Part shown: positions 5,174 through 7,208 of the stretch, piece after piece
How the letters are laid out: the number at the start of each line of letters is the position of its first letter
Position numbering within the stretch: position 1 is the stretch's first letter
Source of the DNA: Armatimonadota bacterium
Lineage (GTDB): Bacteria > Sysuimicrobiota > Sysuimicrobiia > Sysuimicrobiales > Kaftiobacteriaceae
Length of the DNA: 7,208 bases
Direction: 5' to 3'
Assembly (NCBI GenBank): GCA_020028535.1
Contig: JAIBHM010000187.1
Span: forward strand, 1 to 7,208
Notes under the pieces: generated by a model
Database searches by the model: none
Seen by the model: the letters and a program-made list of their open reading frames with translations, nothing else
What the model was told of the DNA's origin: nothing
Translations under genes and position numbers: made by a program

Positions 5174-7208
5174 CGCGTGCGGTACGAACCCAGAGTGTGC
5201 GGCCATCCGATTCCACCGTCACCGCTCCGTGGCGGTCGGTCCTGTAGATACGCGCCCCGACTGCGGACAGCGCATCGAGGGTCACCGCATGAGGATGCCC
5301 GAAGGGATTCCAGGAGCCCACGGAGATCACGGCCACCTGCGGGGACACCGCATCGAGGAACTCCGGCCGGCTGCTGGTGCGGCTGCCGTGGTGCGCGACC
5401 TTCAACACCGTGCTCCGCAACTCATCGCCGCCGTCTACCAGCTTTCCCTCAATCAGGCCCTCAATGTCGCCAGTGAATAACGCGCTGACCTCCCCATACA
5501 TGAGGCGCACCACAACGGAGTTGAGGTTGACGTCGGAACCCGACCCATGAATAAGTGGTTCTTCAGGATGCAGCACAAGCGCCTTGACGCCGCCCGCCAG
5601 GTTGATCTCCATCCCCCGCCGCGCGAGCCGGTAGGGAATCCTGTGGGCCTCGACGACGTGCAGCAGGTGCGGGTATGAGGGCGCGGGATGCGGATACCCG
5701 CTGTCGAGCATCACGCCGACCCTGAAGTTCTCTGCGACCGCAACGAGTCCTCCGGCATGGTCTTCGTGCGGATGAGAGAGCATCAAGACGTCAATCTGCC
5801 GGATCCCGATCCGGCGTAGTGCCGGGATGACCCGGCGTACGCCGATGTCGTAGCCGGATTTGTGACTTTCATGGCCTTCGATCTCCCCACCGCCGTCGAT
5901 CATCATGACGCGGCCGGAGGGCGCGCGGATCACAATCGCGTCCCCCTGCCCAACGTCAAGAAACGTCATCACAAGACGATCCGGAGCCAGCGCTGCGGCG
6001 ACCTGCAGCCACAACAACGTGGAGATCACGCCGGCAAACGCGATGCGAAATGCCGCAGGCCGCGGGCGCACTCCCCGACGCAAGAACTCGGTCGCCGCGA
6101 TCAATGTGAGATAGGACAGCCCCACGACAATCAACGACGGCGGGCGCACGTCCACAGTGGCCCCAGGCAGCTGGGCGAAGAACGTCGCGGCGAAGGCCAC
6201 GGCATTCACCAGCGGGACGAGCAGGGCTGCGAGGAAGTTGCCGATCGGAGGGATTGTCACTCCCGCGATGCCACAGAGGAAGCCCACTGGTACGAGCACA
6301 GCGACCAGCGGAATGACCAGCAGGTTACTGACGAACCCGGCGAGGGAGACCTGCGCGAAGTGGACGGCAAGGATGGGCATCACGCTGAGTTGAGCGGCAA
6401 CCGTGAGTGCAACCAGCGTTCGCAGCGCGCGGGGCAGCGCCGTCAGCCGCTCGCTCAGCGCGGGAGCGACATAGATCAATGCCCACGTGGCTGCAAACGA
6501 AAGCTGGAAACCGGCATCGAACAGTAGGAGGGGACTGCTTACCAGCAGCGCGAGCGCGGCTGCGGCGAGGGCGGCATAGAGATCGCGCTCTCGGCCCACG
6601 AGTATCGCCGCAAGACCGGCGAGCGTCATGATGGTGGCGCGCGCCACAGATGGAACCCAACCCGCCATCAATGCGAAGAAAATCACCGCGGTCCCTGCGA
6701 CCAGCGCGCCGGCCGACTGGTTCAAACCGACCATGCGGACAAACCACAGCACTGAACCGGCCACCAGTCCGACCTGCGCTCCAGAGACGACGAGCACGTG
6801 TAGGAGTCCCGCGGACCGGAACGATTCGCGGACCTCGTCTGGAACTGCACCGTCGTCGCCCAGCAGCAAACTGGCCAAGAGCGCCCCGGGCATTCCGGGC
6901 ATCGCGTGTTGAAAGAACGCCGCAATTCGGGCGCGTAGGGAATATGCCACCTGGGCGGCGGGATTGAGGAGCCGCCGGCCCGTGATCCGAGCGCCTGCGC
7001 CCGGGCGCGTGAACAGTTGGACCTGGATCCCCTGTGCCGCGAGATAGTCTCGGTAAGAGAACTCGCCTGGATTGCCCGCCGGGGGCGGTCTGGCGAGTCT
7101 TCCACTAATAGTGATCTGATCTCCGTAGCGTACCCGGGGACCCACGCGTGTGGAGACGAGGACCAGGCCGTGGACAGCACGTGTCTCTCCTCTCAGTGAC
7201 AGGTGCTC
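5157..7208 (-). CDS. comEC: ComEC/Rec2 family DNA-uptake channel, N-terminus outside the window
   Basis: ComEC is the membrane channel that brings single-stranded DNA into the cytoplasm during natural transformation. The frame stays open to the window edge, giving 683 visible residues; family members run about 700-850, so the missing part probably holds the first membrane helices. Visible residues 1-70 match the DUF4131 OB-fold region (YGDQITISGRL, NPGEFSYRDYLAAQGI). The Competence-family membrane domain follows with LLLGDDGAVPDEVRESFRSA, HVLVVSGAQVGL and many hydrophobic helices. The C-terminal metallo-beta-lactamase domain begins at TFLDVGQGDAIVI and includes DGGGE, the metal-binding HPHEDH (visible residues 479-484, DNA 5774-5757), FTGDIEG and HHGSRTSS. 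All key histidines and aspartates expected for an active nuclease-type domain appear present. A GTG at 7145 is only an internal codon: DUF4131-like sequence continues upstream of it (GLVLVSTRV). It overlaps the DUF3006 gene. Confidence 0.95.
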   Translation of the reverse strand, partial: EHLSLRGETRAVHGLVLVSTRVGPRVRYGDQITISGRLARPPPAGNPGEFSYRDYLAAQGIQVQLFTRPGAGARITGRRLLNPAAQVAYSLRARIAAFFQHAMPGMPGALLASLLLGDDGAVPDEVRESFRSAGLLHVLVVSGAQVGLVAGSVLWFVRMVGLNQSAGALVAGTAVIFFALMAGWVPSVARATIMTLAGLAAILVGRERDLYAALAAAALALLVSSPLLLFDAGFQLSFAATWALIYVAPALSERLTALPRALRTLVALTVAAQLSVMPILAVHFAQVSLAGFVSNLLVIPLVAVLVPVGFLCGIAGVTIPPIGNFLAALLVPLVNAVAFAATFFAQLPGATVDVRPPSLIVVGLSYLTLIAATEFLRRGVRPRPAAFRIAFAGVISTLLWLQVAAALAPDRLVMTFLDVGQGDAIVIRAPSGRVMMIDGGGEIEGHESHKSGYDIGVRRVIPALRRIGIRQIDVLMLSHPHEDHAGGLVAVAENFRVGVMLDSGYPHPAPSYPHLLHVVEAHRIPYRLARRGMEINLAGGVKALVLHPEEPLIHGSGSDVNLNSVVVRLMYGEVSALFTGDIEGLIEGKLVDGGDELRSTVLKVAHHGSRTSSRPEFLDAVSPQVAVISVGSWNPFGHPHAVTLDALSAVGARIYRTDRHGAVTVESDGRTLWVRTARDASNN

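Overview
The window is high-GC bacterial chromosome, clearly above half G+C by eye, and densely packed with housekeeping genes. All but one gene lie on the minus strand. Read in the direction of minus-strand transcription (high to low coordinates) the order is: comEC (5' end outside the window), a DUF3006 small protein, a long hairpin repeat, holA, then rpsT on the opposite strand, a murJ-family gene without its usual 5' end, a promoter with a perfect CIRCE operator, hrcA, dnaJ and the 5' end of prmA. No rRNA, tRNA, CRISPR array, phage gene or intact insertion sequence was seen, and no gene-free stretch exceeds about 125 bases.

The order comEC-holA-rpsT followed by hrcA-dnaJ-prmA is a contracted version of the classic Firmicutes block (comEC-holA-rpsT-gpr-spoIIP-lepA-hemN-hrcA-grpE-dnaK-dnaJ-prmA). 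Here lepA, hemW and the spore genes are absent, grpE and dnaK are missing between hrcA and dnaJ, and a murJ gene fills the middle. This suggests a deep-branching high-GC Terrabacteria lineage (Firmicutes-like, Armatimonadota or Sysuimicrobiota type) rather than a proteobacterium. That placement is an inference from synteny and protein flavour only.

Region by region. Positions 4961-7208 hold the DNA-uptake channel ComEC and an overlapping DUF3006 protein. Positions 4873-4960 hold an almost perfectly self-complementary 88-base element that fills nearly all the space up to holA. Positions 3632-4853 hold holA and rpsT, whose stop codons are one base apart on opposite strands. Positions 2111-3583 hold a MurJ-family lipid II flippase reading frame whose first transmembrane helix is missing. 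Positions 1-2114 hold the heat-shock unit: a promoter whose -35 box overlaps the murJ stop, CIRCE, hrcA, dnaJ and prmA, all tightly spaced and probably one HrcA-controlled transcript.

The points most worth a second look are the in-frame loss of about 100 central residues from HrcA next to a textbook operator, the headless MurJ, the hairpin element and the loss of grpE/dnaK from the heat-shock operon. I found no convincing sign of a wholly new multi-gene system.
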